Shown: one piece after another, positions 25,768-34,821 of the stretch
Numbering within the stretch: the first letter of the stretch is position 1
Layout of the letters: the number at the start of each line of letters is the position of its first letter
Source of the DNA: Pseudomonas marginalis
GTDB lineage: Bacteria > Pseudomonadota > Gammaproteobacteria > Pseudomonadales > Pseudomonadaceae
Assembly (NCBI RefSeq): GCF_008692035.1
Contig: NZ_VTFG01000001.1
Span: 4,155,501 to 4,219,500, forward strand
DNA length: 64,000 nt
Direction: 5' to 3'
The notes under the pieces: generated by a model
What the model was told of the DNA's origin: nothing
Database searches by the model: none
Seen by the model: only the letters and a program-made list of their open reading frames with translations
Position numbers and translations under genes: made by a program

Positions 25768-26317
25768 GGTACCTGATCGGCGCAAAGGCCGCTGGCAGTT
25801 GATGCTGATCCTGCTGATGGTGATCGGTCCGATGGTGCTGGCCACCTTCATGTACAAACTGCAGTTCTGGGTGCCGGACAGTCGCAGCTACCACGGAGAA
25901 ATGATCGGTAACGGTCAGACCCGCGCCGATATTGGCGTGCAGGCCGATGAACAGCGCTGGCAGTTGCTGGTCACCGCGCCTGCCGCCTGCGCCGCCGATT
26001 GCCAGCAACTGGTGTACCTCGCGCGCCAGTTGCAGATCGGCCTGGGGCGCGACGCTTCACGCGCCAGCCATGCCTTGGCCAGTGCGCAACCGGTCGCTGC
26101 CGACTATGACACCAAGCTCAAGGCCGAATACCCGCAATTGCAGCGCTACTCACTGGACCTCTCGACCTTCACCAAAAACGCCGCCGCGCCGGGCGCTGCG
26201 CAACTGTGGATCGTCGACCCCCACGGCAACCTGGTGCTGCGCTACGACGCCAAGGTCAAGGGCAAGGACTTGCTCAATGACCTGCGCCACCTGTTGAAAC
26301 TGTCGAACATCGGATAA
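25733..26317 (+). CDS. Membrane-anchored SCO/thioredoxin-like protein with CxxxC and distal His
   Basis: A 194-residue protein, usually annotated as hypothetical or as a cytochrome oxidase assembly protein. One N-terminal membrane helix (QLMLILLMVIGPMVLATFMY) is followed by a periplasmic domain with C86-AAD-C90 and, about 74 residues later, H164 in WIVDPHGNLVLRYD. SCO copper chaperones have a CxxxC pair and a distal His in VDHSGNL, as the SCO gene at 28291 does. I infer a diverged SCO-like copper or redox role. AAAGGAG precedes the ATG, which overlaps the surf1 3' end. Confidence 0.8.
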   Translation: MGTATNPLNMSEVPDRRKGRWQLMLILLMVIGPMVLATFMYKLQFWVPDSRSYHGEMIGNGQTRADIGVQADEQRWQLLVTAPAACAADCQQLVYLARQLQIGLGRDASRASHALASAQPVAADYDTKLKAEYPQLQRYSLDLSTFTKNAAAPGAAQLWIVDPHGNLVLRYDAKVKGKDLLNDLRHLLKLSNIG

Positions 26318-26327
26318 GGGCATCGTC

Positions 26328-27407
26328 ATGGCCAAACCTGGATTTCGCCTCGCGTTGTTTGCCACTCTGCTGGCGCTGATCGTCGTGCTGCTTGGCGCCT
26401 ACACCCGCCTGACCCACGCCGGCCTCGGTTGCCCGGACTGGCCGGGCTGCTACGGGTTTATCAGCGTGCCGCAAAGCGAGGCCCAGCTGGCCCATGCCGA
26501 ATTGCATTTTCCCGATACGCCCGTGGAGGCTGACAAGGGCTGGGCGGAGATGACCCATCGCTATTTCGCCGGCACCCTGGGCCTGTTGATTGTGCTGTTG
26601 GCGGCGCGTTCGTGGAGCCATCGGCGTGATCCGGGCCAGCCAGTGAAACTGCCGTTGTTTCTGTTGATGGTGGTGTTCGCCCAGGCCGCGTTTGGCATGT
26701 GGACGGTGACCTTGAAGCTGTGGCCCCAGGTGGTGACGGGGCATTTGTTGGGCGGCTTTGCGACCTTGAGCCTGCTGTTTCTGCTGACCCTGCGCTTGTC
26801 TGGGGTGTTGCCCGCGTTGATCGTGCCCAGGCGCCTGCAATATTGGGCCACGGCCGGCCTGGTGCTGGTGATCGGCCAGATCGCCTTGGGCGGCTGGGTC
26901 AGTTCCAACTACGCGGCGGTGGCCTGCATCGATTTACCCACCTGCCATGGCCAGTGGTGGCCTGCGGCGGACTTCGCCAACGGCTTTCACCTGACCCAGC
27001 ACATCGGCCCCAATTACCTTGGCGGCCAACTCGACAGCGACGCGCGCACCGCTATCCACCTGACCCACCGCATCGGTGCGGTGCTGGTCACCCTGGTGCT
27101 TGCGGGGCTGGCCTGGCAGCTGCGTGCGGTGGGTATGACGCGGCTCGCGGGCCTGCTGTTGATTGCCCTGGCGGTACAAATCAGCCTGGGCCTGAGCAAC
27201 GTGTATTTCCACCTGCCACTGCCGGTTGCGGTCGGCCATAACGCCGGCGGTGCGGCGCTGTTATTGACCCTGGTGCTGGTCAATTACCACGCCCGCACCA
27301 GTCTGGTCCGGGTGCGTCACCAGTTGCCGTTCGGCTGGCGCTTCAGCCCGCGCAAACACGTATCGGGCCTCATCACCCTTAAAGGAGAGATGCCATGGCG
27401 ACCTTGA
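26328..27407 (+). CDS. ctaA: Heme A synthase (COX15/CtaA family)
   Basis: A 359-residue polytopic protein with two four-helix bundles. Heme-ligand motifs include AYTRLTHAGLGCPDWPGCYG with its paired cysteines, EMTHRYFAGTLGLL, and the second-bundle HLTHRIGAV and GHNAGGAALLL. It converts heme O to heme A for CoxA. It lies 10 bases after the SCO-like gene, and its last 13 bases overlap cyoE, so the pathway enzymes are co-translated. Confidence 0.95.
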   Translation: MAKPGFRLALFATLLALIVVLLGAYTRLTHAGLGCPDWPGCYGFISVPQSEAQLAHAELHFPDTPVEADKGWAEMTHRYFAGTLGLLIVLLAARSWSHRRDPGQPVKLPLFLLMVVFAQAAFGMWTVTLKLWPQVVTGHLLGGFATLSLLFLLTLRLSGVLPALIVPRRLQYWATAGLVLVIGQIALGGWVSSNYAAVACIDLPTCHGQWWPAADFANGFHLTQHIGPNYLGGQLDSDARTAIHLTHRIGAVLVTLVLAGLAWQLRAVGMTRLAGLLLIALAVQISLGLSNVYFHLPLPVAVGHNAGGAALLLTLVLVNYHARTSLVRVRHQLPFGWRFSPRKHVSGLITLKGEMPWRP

Positions 27408-28294
27408 TCGGCGCGCGCCACAGCCAGGCGATCTGGCGCGATTACCTGGAGCTGACCAAGCCGAAAGTGGTGGTGCTGATGCTCATCACCTCCCTGGTCG
27501 GCATGTTCCTCGCGACCCGCGCCGGTGTGCCGTGGGCGGTGCTGATTTTCGGCAACCTGGGAATAGCCCTGTGTGCCGGTGGTGCGGCGGCGGTGAACCA
27601 TGTGGTGGACCGACGGATTGATGCAGTGATGGCTCGCACCCATAAGCGGCCGTTGGCGGAGGGACGTGTGTCGCCGGTGGCGGCGCTGGCCTTTGCTTTG
27701 TTTCTAGCCGTTGCAGGATTGGCCTTGTTGCTGGCGTTTACCAACCCTCTGGCGGCATGGCTGACGCTGGCTTCGCTGCTCGGTTACGCGGTGGTCTACA
27801 CCGGTTTTCTCAAGCGGGCGACGCCACAAAATATTGTTATCGGAGGCCTGGCCGGTGCCGCGCCACCGCTGTTGGGTTGGGTCGCCGTTACCGGCCATGT
27901 CAGCGCCGAGCCCTTGTTGCTGGTGCTGATCATCTTCGCCTGGACGCCGCCGCACTTCTGGGCCCTGGCCATTCACCGCAAGGAGGAATACGCCAAGGCC
28001 GATATCCCGATGCTGCCTGTCACTCACGGCGAGCACTACACCAAGGTGCATATCCTGCTCTATACCTTCGCCCTGTTGGCGGTGAGCCTGATGCCCTATG
28101 TGATCCACATGAGCGGCCCGCTCTACCTGGCCTGTGCGCTGGTTTTGGGCGGACGCTTTCTGCAATGGGCCTGGGTGCTGTACCGTGGCGCTCAGCCGCA
28201 CGCGGCGATCAACACCTTCAAGTACTCTATCTGGTACCTGTTCCTGCTGTTTATCGCCCTGCTCGTAGACCACTACTTACTGTTGAACCTATGA
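27395..28294 (+). CDS. cyoE: Protoheme IX farnesyltransferase (heme O synthase)
   Basis: A 299-residue UbiA-family prenyltransferase with about nine membrane helices. The prenyl-diphosphate motif NHVVDRRIDAVMARTHKRPL gives the two Asp residues that bind Mg. A second Asp-rich loop is HFWALAIHRKEEYAKADIPML. It makes heme O, the substrate of CtaA (this copy is also called ctaB). AAAGGAG precedes the ATG. Its stop overlaps the SCO start (ATGA). Confidence 0.96.
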   Translation: MATLIGARHSQAIWRDYLELTKPKVVVLMLITSLVGMFLATRAGVPWAVLIFGNLGIALCAGGAAAVNHVVDRRIDAVMARTHKRPLAEGRVSPVAALAFALFLAVAGLALLLAFTNPLAAWLTLASLLGYAVVYTGFLKRATPQNIVIGGLAGAAPPLLGWVAVTGHVSAEPLLLVLIIFAWTPPHFWALAIHRKEEYAKADIPMLPVTHGEHYTKVHILLYTFALLAVSLMPYVIHMSGPLYLACALVLGGRFLQWAWVLYRGAQPHAAINTFKYSIWYLFLLFIALLVDHYLLLNL

Positions 28295-28926
28295 CTCGAA
28301 CTCAAAAAACCGTCTTTATCCTGGTGGCCATCGTCGCGTTGATCATGGGCCTGACCGTTAACAAAGTGCTCTCGGGCAAGGGCCAGGGCGACCCTACGGC
28401 ATTGATTGATGCCGGTATCATCCTGCTGCCGCAAAGCCGCCAGCTGCCGTCGGTGAGCATGACCAACCAGGAAGGCCAGCCGGTGCTGGTCAACGAGTTG
28501 AAAGGCAAGTGGAGCCTGCTGTTCTTCGGCTACACCTTCTGCCCCGACATCTGCCCGACCACCCTCGCCCAACTGCGCCAGATCAAGAGCGAGTTGCCTA
28601 AGGAGGCTGTGGATAAGTTGCAGGTAATCCTGGTCAGCGTCGACCCGAACCGCGACACCCCGACCCAGCTCAAGCAGTACCTGGGCTACTTCGACCCGCA
28701 ATTCCAAGGCCTCACCGGTGCGAACGTAGAGGATGTGCAGAAGGTTTCGAATGCCGTGAGCATCCCGTTCATCCCGGCAGACACCAACAAGCCCAACTAC
28801 ACCGTCGACCACAGCGGCAACCTCGCGCTGATCGGTCCGGATGGTACCCAGCGCGGCTTTATCCGTGCGCCGTTGAACAACCAGAAGCTGGTGGCGCAAC
28901 TGCCGGGGCTGTTGCAGCGCAAGTAA
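28291..28926 (+). CDS. senC: SCO1/SenC-family copper chaperone
   Basis: A 211-residue protein with an N-terminal anchor (KTVFILVAIVALIMGLTVN) and a thioredoxin fold carrying the copper motif C84-PDI-C88 (GYTFCPDICPTTL) and distal ligand H174 (YTVDHSGNL). It delivers copper to the CuA site of CoxB. It is last in the cox cluster and overlaps cyoE by 4 bases. A large composite palindrome follows. Confidence 0.95.
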   Translation: MTRTQKTVFILVAIVALIMGLTVNKVLSGKGQGDPTALIDAGIILLPQSRQLPSVSMTNQEGQPVLVNELKGKWSLLFFGYTFCPDICPTTLAQLRQIKSELPKEAVDKLQVILVSVDPNRDTPTQLKQYLGYFDPQFQGLTGANVEDVQKVSNAVSIPFIPADTNKPNYTVDHSGNLALIGPDGTQRGFIRAPLNNQKLVAQLPGLLQRK

Positions 28927-28943
28927 CAGGCAATGCACAACAC

Positions 28944-29039
28944 ATGTGGGAGGGGGCTTGCCCCGATGGCGGCAGATCAGTCAGCTCATGCAGCGACTGA
29001 TACTCCGCAATCGGGGGCAAGCCCCCTCCCACATTTTTT
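28944..29039. repeat. Composite inverted pair of palindromic repeats with T-tract; bidirectional terminator
   Basis: ATGTGGGAGGGGGCTTGCCC (28944-28963) continuing to GAT, and its complement ending at 29034, form arms of about 24 bases around a 43-base loop. Each arm is also a member of the TGTGGGAGGGGG family. Six T's follow at 29034-29039. It lies between the convergent senC and metQ genes, at the join of two regions that are far apart in P. aeruginosa. Confidence 0.85.
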
Positions 29040-29069
29040 GATCTCCAGCGTGTTGGAGACCGAGTCGGA

Positions 29070-29843
29070 TCAGAACGCCGGCAGGATCGCGCCTTTGTAC
29101 TTCTCTTGGATGAATTGCTTCACCTCAGGGGTGTGCAGGGCTGCAATCAGCTTTTTCATCGCGTCCGAATCCTGGTTGTCTTCGCGGCTCACGAGGATGT
29201 TCACGTAAGGCGAGTCATTGCCTTCGATCACCAGGGCGTCCTTGGACGGGTCCAGCTTGGCTTCCAGCGCATAGTTGGTGTTGATCAGCGCCAGGTCGAC
29301 CTGGGTCAGCACGCGCGGCAGGGTGGCGGCTTCCAGTTCGCGGAATTTCAGGTTTTTCGGGTTTGCGGTGATGTCCTTGATGGTCGACAGGATATTGGTC
29401 GGGTCCTTCAGGGTGATCAGGTTGTGCTTGGCCAGTAGCAACAGCGCGCGGCCACCGTTGGTGGCGTCGTTCGGGATCACCACGTTGGCGCCGTCAGGCA
29501 GGTCTTCCAGTTTTTTGTACTTGCTGGAGTAAGCGCCAAGAGGCTCCAGGTGCACAGCGCCGACGCTCACCAGGTGAGTGCCTTTGGCTTTGTTGAATTC
29601 ATCCAGGTATGGCTGGTGCTGGAAGAAGTTCGCATCCAGGCGCTTTTCCGCTACCTGGACGTTGGGCTGTACGTAATCGGTGAAGACTTTGACTTGCAGG
29701 TCCACGCCTTCTTTGGCGAGGGCAGGCTTCACGAATTCCAGGATTTCCGCGTGGGGCACCGGCGAGGCAGCGACTTTCAGGGTCTCGGCGGCGTGGGCGG
29801 AAAACGCGGCAACGGCGGCGAAAGCAACCAGTAGTTTTTTCAT
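29070..29843 (-). CDS. metQ: Methionine ABC transporter substrate-binding protein
   Basis: A 257-residue periplasmic binding protein of the NlpA/MetQ family (signal MKKLLVAFAAVAAFSAHA, then LKVAASPVPHAEILEFVKP, KVFTDYVQPNVQV, IPNDATNGGRALLLL). There is no lipobox Cys, so it is soluble. It binds methionine or related sulfur compounds for MetNI. The start at 29843 gives a proper signal peptide and has GGAGC upstream. Confidence 0.95.
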   Translation of the reverse strand: MKKLLVAFAAVAAFSAHAAETLKVAASPVPHAEILEFVKPALAKEGVDLQVKVFTDYVQPNVQVAEKRLDANFFQHQPYLDEFNKAKGTHLVSVGAVHLEPLGAYSSKYKKLEDLPDGANVVIPNDATNGGRALLLLAKHNLITLKDPTNILSTIKDITANPKNLKFRELEAATLPRVLTQVDLALINTNYALEAKLDPSKDALVIEGNDSPYVNILVSREDNQDSDAMKKLIAALHTPEVKQFIQEKYKGAILPAF

Positions 29844-29894
29844 CCAACAAGCTCCTTGTTCGGGCATGTGCCGGCTTTTGACCGGCAATGGCCG

Positions 29895-30569
29895 TTATTT
29901 TCGAGAAAAGTGCACCACCAGCTTGTCGCCGACGGTTTGCAGAATTTGCACCAGGATCAACAGCATTACCACGGTGACCACCATCACGTCGGTCTGGAAG
30001 CGCTGGTAACCGAACCGGATCGCCAGGTCACCCAGGCCGCCGGCGCCGACAACACCGGCCATGGCCGTGTAGGACACGAGGGTAATCGCCGTCACCGTTA
30101 TCGCCGCGAAGATGCCGGGGCGTGCTTCGGGCAGCAGAGCGTTGATGATGATCTGGCGGGTGCTGGCGCCCATGGACTGGGTGGCCTCGATGATGCCGCG
30201 GTCCACTTCACGCAAGGCGGTTTCCACCAGGCGCGCGAAGAATGGCGTGGCCCCTACGACCAGCGGCGGGATCGCCCCCGCTACGCCCAGGGAGGTACCG
30301 GTGATCAGCACAGTGAACGGGATCATCACGATCAGCAGGATGATGAACGGCAGCGAGCGCAGGATGTTCACGATCAGCGACAGCAGCGCGTACAGGCCTT
30401 TTTGCTCGAACAGCTGGCGTGGGCTGGTCAGGAACAGCAGCACGCCCAAAGGCAGGCCCAATACCACGGTGAAGAACAGCGAACCGAACAGCATGATCAT
30501 GGTGTCGCCGGTGGCGAGCCAGATTTCGGACCAGTCGATATTGGCGAAGAAACTCAAGAAAACGTCCAT
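29895..30569 (-). CDS. metI: Methionine ABC transporter permease
   Basis: A 224-residue inner-membrane permease with five helices and the EAA loop (STRQIIINALLPEARPGI) that contacts MetN. It starts one base inside the metN stop codon (overlapping TGATG) and precedes metQ by 51 bases, the usual metN-I-Q order. Confidence 0.96.
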   Translation of the reverse strand: MDVFLSFFANIDWSEIWLATGDTMIMLFGSLFFTVVLGLPLGVLLFLTSPRQLFEQKGLYALLSLIVNILRSLPFIILLIVMIPFTVLITGTSLGVAGAIPPLVVGATPFFARLVETALREVDRGIIEATQSMGASTRQIIINALLPEARPGIFAAITVTAITLVSYTAMAGVVGAGGLGDLAIRFGYQRFQTDVMVVTVVMLLILVQILQTVGDKLVVHFSRK

Positions 30570-31576
30570 CAGCGCAGCACCTCCATGTGGACGTCTGCGG
30601 CGGTAAAGCGGGCAAAGGCCGCTTCCATGTCACCGCCGGTGACCGCAAGGGTCAGTTGCCCGTAGGGGATGTCTTTGATGCGGTCGATGCGGCCGGCGAG
30701 GATGCTGTAGTCCACCCCCGTTTCCCGGGCGACGGTGCCCAGCAGTGGCGCGTAGGTCGCTTCGCCCTGGAACGTCAGCCGTACGATGCGACCCGGTACA
30801 TGGGCGAAGTCATCGCGCTGCTCGCCTTCATCGACCTGCTCGGCTTCCTGCACGAAGCGCTTGGTGGTCGGGTGCTTGGGGTGCAGGAACACGTCGGCCA
30901 CCGAGCCTTGCTCGACGATCACGCCGGCATCCATCACGGCGACTTGGTCGCATACGCGGCGGATCACATCCATTTCATGGGTGATCAGCACGATGGTCAG
31001 TTTCAACTCGCGATTGATCTCGGCCAGCAGTTGCAGGACCGAGGCGGTGGTTTGCGGGTCGAGGGCGCTGGTGGCCTCGTCGCACAACAGGATTTTCGGC
31101 TTGGTCGCCAGGGCGCGGGCAATGCCGACGCGTTGCTTCTGGCCACCGGACAACTGCGCCGGGTACTTCCTGGCGTGGTCCGACAGGCCGACGCGGGCGA
31201 GTAGCTCGGCGACGCGTTGGTCGATGTCCTTGCGCGACAATTCGCCGGCCAGGGTCAGTGGCAGGGCCACGTTGTCGGCAACGGTCTTGGACGCCAGCAG
31301 GTTGAAGTGCTGGAAGATCATCCCGACCTGCTGGCGGAAACGGCGCAGGCCGTTGGCGTCCAGGGCGGTGACTTCTTCGCCGTCCACCGTGATCTGGCCG
31401 CCACTGGGTTCTTCCAGGCGGTTGATCAGGCGCAGCAGCGTGCTTTTACCTGCACCCGAGTGGCCGATCAGGCCAAACACCTGGCCGTTTTCGACGCACA
31501 GGCTGGTGGGGTACAGCGCGGGAATATCCTTACCGGCGACGCGGTAGGTTTTATGGACGTTTTGAAACTCGATCAC
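30569..31576 (-). CDS. metN: Methionine ABC transporter ATP-binding protein
   Basis: A 335-residue ATPase. Walker A is GHSGAGKST, the signature is LSGGQKQR and Walker B is LLCDEATSALD. The C-terminal NIL domain (about residues 260-335; YAPLLGTVARETGVDYSIL) binds methionine and gives trans-inhibition of uptake. The start is GTG at 31576. It is first in the metNIQ operon, which reads away from katE. Confidence 0.96.
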   Translation of the reverse strand: MIEFQNVHKTYRVAGKDIPALYPTSLCVENGQVFGLIGHSGAGKSTLLRLINRLEEPSGGQITVDGEEVTALDANGLRRFRQQVGMIFQHFNLLASKTVADNVALPLTLAGELSRKDIDQRVAELLARVGLSDHARKYPAQLSGGQKQRVGIARALATKPKILLCDEATSALDPQTTASVLQLLAEINRELKLTIVLITHEMDVIRRVCDQVAVMDAGVIVEQGSVADVFLHPKHPTTKRFVQEAEQVDEGEQRDDFAHVPGRIVRLTFQGEATYAPLLGTVARETGVDYSILAGRIDRIKDIPYGQLTLAVTGGDMEAAFARFTAADVHMEVLR

Positions 31577-31841
31577 GTAGCGAACCTTGTGGGGCGCATT
31601 GAAAAGGGATCAGCGGTTAGCCGGGCGCGCATTTTAGCCTGTCCGTATAGCGTTTCTTAGCATTTATTTCGCATTCAACCAGTGATTTGGCAATAACGCG
31701 ATCAAAGGTCATAAAAAAGGAACGGCAGAAAACCGTGTCAGTCACTACTTAAGCAACTCGATTTCCCAGGTGCCGTGCCTGGGGTTTTGCTCAAACGAGC
31801 CGGGGACCGCTCTGGCCACTTTGAATAAGGAGTTTTGACTG

Positions 31842-33983
31842 ATGAGTACCAAGAAGCCAGCCACCCCGTCGAAGAGTGAACTTGCAGGCACCGACACCCT
31901 GGACCGTGGCAACACCAACGCCAAGCTGCAGGCTCTGGAGGAATTCCGTTCCGATGCGACCGGCCAGGCCCTGCGTACCAACCAAGGCGTGAAGATCTCC
32001 GACAACCAGAACACCTTGAAAGTCGGTGCCCGCGGCCCCTCGCTGCTGGAAGACTTCATCATGCGTGAAAAAATCACGCACTTTGACCATGAGCGTATCC
32101 CCGAGCGCATCGTGCATGCCCGGGGCACCGGCGCCCATGGCTATTTCCAGACCTATGAAAACCATTCCGCGCTGAGCAAGGCAGGTTTCCTGCGTAACCC
32201 CGAGCATAAAACCCCGGTGTTCGTGCGTTTCTCCACCGTGCAGGGCCCGCGTGGTTCGGGCGATACGGTGCGTGACGTGCGCGGTTTCGCGGTGAAGTTC
32301 TTCACCGACGAGGGCAACTTCGACCTGGTCGGCAACAACATGCCGGTGTTTTTCATTCAGGATGCGATCAAGTTTCCCGACTTCGTGCATGCGGTAAAAC
32401 CTGAGCCGCACAACGAAATTCCTACCGGCGGCTCGGCCCACGATACATTCTGGGATTTTGTTTCGTTGCAGCCGGAGTCGGCGCACATGGTGATCTGGGC
32501 GATGTCTGACCGCGCCATTCCAAAAAGCCTGCGTGCCATGCAGGGGTTTGGCATCCACACCTTCCGCTTGATCAATACCGAAGGTAAGTCGAGCTTTGTG
32601 AAGTTCCACTGGCACCCGAAGGTCGGCACCTGCTCCCTGGTGTGGGACGAAGCGCAAAAGCTGGCCGGTAAAGATACCGATTACCACCGTCGTGACCTGT
32701 GGGAGGCGATTGAAAGCGGCGACTACCCTGAGTGGGAGTTGGGTGTGCAGATCGTTGCGGAAGAAGACGAGCATAAGTTCGACTTTGACCTGCTCGATCC
32801 GACCAAGATCATCCCCGAGGAACTGGTGCCGATCACACCGCTGGGCAAGATGGTGCTGAACCGCAACCCGGATAACTTCTTTGCCGAAGTCGAGCAGGTC
32901 GCGTTTTGCCCGGGCCACATCGTGCCGGGTATCGACTTCACCAACGACCCGTTGCTGCAAGGTCGTCTGTTTTCCTACACGGATACGCAGATCAGCCGTC
33001 TCGGTGGGCCGAACTTCCATGAGCTGCCGATCAACCGGCCGGTAGTACCTTTCCACAACGGCCAGCGCGACGCCCAGCATCGCACCGTGATCGACAAGGG
33101 CCGTGCTGCTTACGAGCCGAACTCGATCGATGGCGGCTGGCCGAAAGAAACGCCACCGGCTGCCCAGGATGGCGGTTTCGAAACCTATTACGAGCGCGTC
33201 GATGCCAATAAGGTACGTGAGCGCAGTGAGTCATTTGGCGACCACTTCTCCCAGGCCGCGCTGTTTTTCCACAGCATGAGCCACCATGAGAAAGAGCACA
33301 TTATCGCGGCCTACAGCTTCGAGTTGGGCAAGGTGGAGCGTGAGTTTATCCGCGCGCGGCAGGTCAACGAGATTCTGGCCAATATCGATCTGGAACTGGC
33401 CAAGCGCGTGGCGCAGAACCTTGGTCTGCCGGCGCCGACCAAAGGCACGGTAGCGCCGCGTGAGTCTTCGCTGAAAGAGTCGCCGGCATTGAGCCAGGTG
33501 AACCTGCTGTCCGGCGATATCAAGACGCGCAAAGTCGCGATTCTCGCGGCTGACGGTGTGGATGGCGCGGCTATCGATGCGCTGAAAAAAGCCCTGGCGG
33601 CAGAAGGTGCCCATGCCAAGTTGCTGGGGCCGACCTCGGCGCCGGTGAAGACGGCCGATGGCAAGAGCCTGCCGGTGGATGCGTCGATGGAAGGCATGCC
33701 GTCGATTGCGTTTGACGCCGTGTTTATCCCGGGCGGAAAAGAGTCGGTGAAAGCACTGAGCGGTGATGGTGTGGCGCTGCATTACGTTCTGGAAGCCTAC
33801 AAACACCTGAAGGCGATTGCGGTTGCCAGTGACGCGAAGCCACTGCTGGATCTGCTGAAGCTGGAGACGGATGCGGGGTTGATCGTGGGGTCGGATGCTA
33901 AGGCGTTCAAGGCGTTTTTTGCCGCGATTGCACAGCATCGGGTTTGGGATCGTGAGCCGAAGGCTAAGGCGATTCCGGCTTAA
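31842..33983 (+). CDS. katE: Catalase HPII, large-subunit catalase with C-terminal DJ-1-like domain
   Basis: A 713-residue clade 2 catalase. The catalytic H92 lies in RIVHARGTGAHG, and the heme-ligand Tyr is Y379 in RLFSYTDTQISR. The last 150 residues form a DJ-1/PfpI-like domain (TRKVAILAADGVDGAAIDAL), typical of HPII. It destroys H2O2, usually in stationary phase under RpoS. AAGGAG precedes the ATG. It sits between metNIQ and the PA5502-like gene; I do not recall a catalase at this position in PAO1, so the insertion is probably lineage-specific. Confidence 0.96.
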   Translation: MSTKKPATPSKSELAGTDTLDRGNTNAKLQALEEFRSDATGQALRTNQGVKISDNQNTLKVGARGPSLLEDFIMREKITHFDHERIPERIVHARGTGAHGYFQTYENHSALSKAGFLRNPEHKTPVFVRFSTVQGPRGSGDTVRDVRGFAVKFFTDEGNFDLVGNNMPVFFIQDAIKFPDFVHAVKPEPHNEIPTGGSAHDTFWDFVSLQPESAHMVIWAMSDRAIPKSLRAMQGFGIHTFRLINTEGKSSFVKFHWHPKVGTCSLVWDEAQKLAGKDTDYHRRDLWEAIESGDYPEWELGVQIVAEEDEHKFDFDLLDPTKIIPEELVPITPLGKMVLNRNPDNFFAEVEQVAFCPGHIVPGIDFTNDPLLQGRLFSYTDTQISRLGGPNFHELPINRPVVPFHNGQRDAQHRTVIDKGRAAYEPNSIDGGWPKETPPAAQDGGFETYYERVDANKVRERSESFGDHFSQAALFFHSMSHHEKEHIIAAYSFELGKVEREFIRARQVNEILANIDLELAKRVAQNLGLPAPTKGTVAPRESSLKESPALSQVNLLSGDIKTRKVAILAADGVDGAAIDALKKALAAEGAHAKLLGPTSAPVKTADGKSLPVDASMEGMPSIAFDAVFIPGGKESVKALSGDGVALHYVLEAYKHLKAIAVASDAKPLLDLLKLETDAGLIVGSDAKAFKAFFAAIAQHRVWDREPKAKAIPA

Positions 33984-34008
33984 TTTATTGGTTGCTTGTT
34001 GGATCGCT

Positions 34009-34061
34009 ATCGGGGGCAAGCCCCTCTCACAATTCAAATGTGAGAGGGGCTTGCCCCCGAT
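34009..34061. repeat. Perfect palindromic repeat, 23-bp arms
   Basis: ATCGGGGGCAAGCCCCTCTC continuing to ACA forms a perfect 23-bp arm with its complement around ATTCAAA. It lies between the convergent katE and PA5502-like genes and probably stops transcription from both. It belongs to the same family as 28944 and 7162. Confidence 0.9.
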
Positions 34062-34064
34062 GCG

Positions 34065-34784
34065 TTATTCCGCCTTGCGCGGAGTCAGCACAACCTGCGC
34101 CGGAATATGTTTCAGAATCTGCCGGTGAATCTTCAGGTCATACCCTGAATCAATACGCTTCACCCGTTTGGTCAGCAACGTGGCCAGCCACGGGTAATCC
34201 TGGGTGCGTGGCGCCTGGATCGTCACATCACACTGGTAATTCACCACATCGGTGGCAATCGCATCCAGCTGATGGCGCAGCGCTTCAATATCAGTGAGGT
34301 TCAGCGCCACGGTGGTGCTTGGCGCGGCCGGGTCGATGACCTTGGCAGCGGGCTTGGCTTCGGCGGCCTTGAGGGCCTCTTCGGCTTTATCCAGCTCGAC
34401 TTTACGGGCGTGGGTGATGGCGCTGTTGACGCCACCGGTCAGCGCCGGCGCCTTGGGCATCAGCGCGCGGGCACGGCTCAAGGCGGTGGCGGCGGCGTTT
34501 ACATCGCCTTTTTGCAGCACGATCTGGCTGCGCTGCAGGTAAGCCTCGGCCAATTGCCGTTGGTAGGGTTCCAGCGTCGGGTCATTGGGCGACTGGGCCT
34601 GCAGTGCGGCCAGTTGGTCTTCGGCGGTGGCCAGCTCACTGCTGGCCAGGTTTTGCTCCAGCTGCGCGATGGCCGCAGCACGCGGATCCGGGGCCTCTGG
34701 GGCGGCGGGCGGTGTGCTTTGACAGGCGCCCAGCAGCAGGGAAAACGCGGCAAGGAGCAGATAACGGGAGGTGAACAGCTTCAT
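34065..34784 (-). CDS. Lipoprotein with helical repeats, PA5502-like, function unknown
   Basis: A 239-residue protein with a lipoprotein signal (LLLAAFSLLLGACQSTPP, Cys at 21). The middle (about residues 35-150) is alpha-helical with tetratricopeptide-like spacing (LAEAYLQRSQIVLQKGDVNAAATALSRARALMP). The C-terminal domain VNYQCDVTIQAPRTQDYPWL is conserved in pseudomonads. It lies next to znuB in the same direction with a 37-base gap, so co-transcription with the zinc operon is possible, but its role is not known. Confidence 0.82.
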   Translation of the reverse strand: MKLFTSRYLLLAAFSLLLGACQSTPPAAPEAPDPRAAAIAQLEQNLASSELATAEDQLAALQAQSPNDPTLEPYQRQLAEAYLQRSQIVLQKGDVNAAATALSRARALMPKAPALTGGVNSAITHARKVELDKAEEALKAAEAKPAAKVIDPAAPSTTVALNLTDIEALRHQLDAIATDVVNYQCDVTIQAPRTQDYPWLATLLTKRVKRIDSGYDLKIHRQILKHIPAQVVLTPRKAE

Positions 34785-34821
34785 TCCTGCGACTCTCTAT
34801 TTGCGCAAAAAGCGAGCAAGT

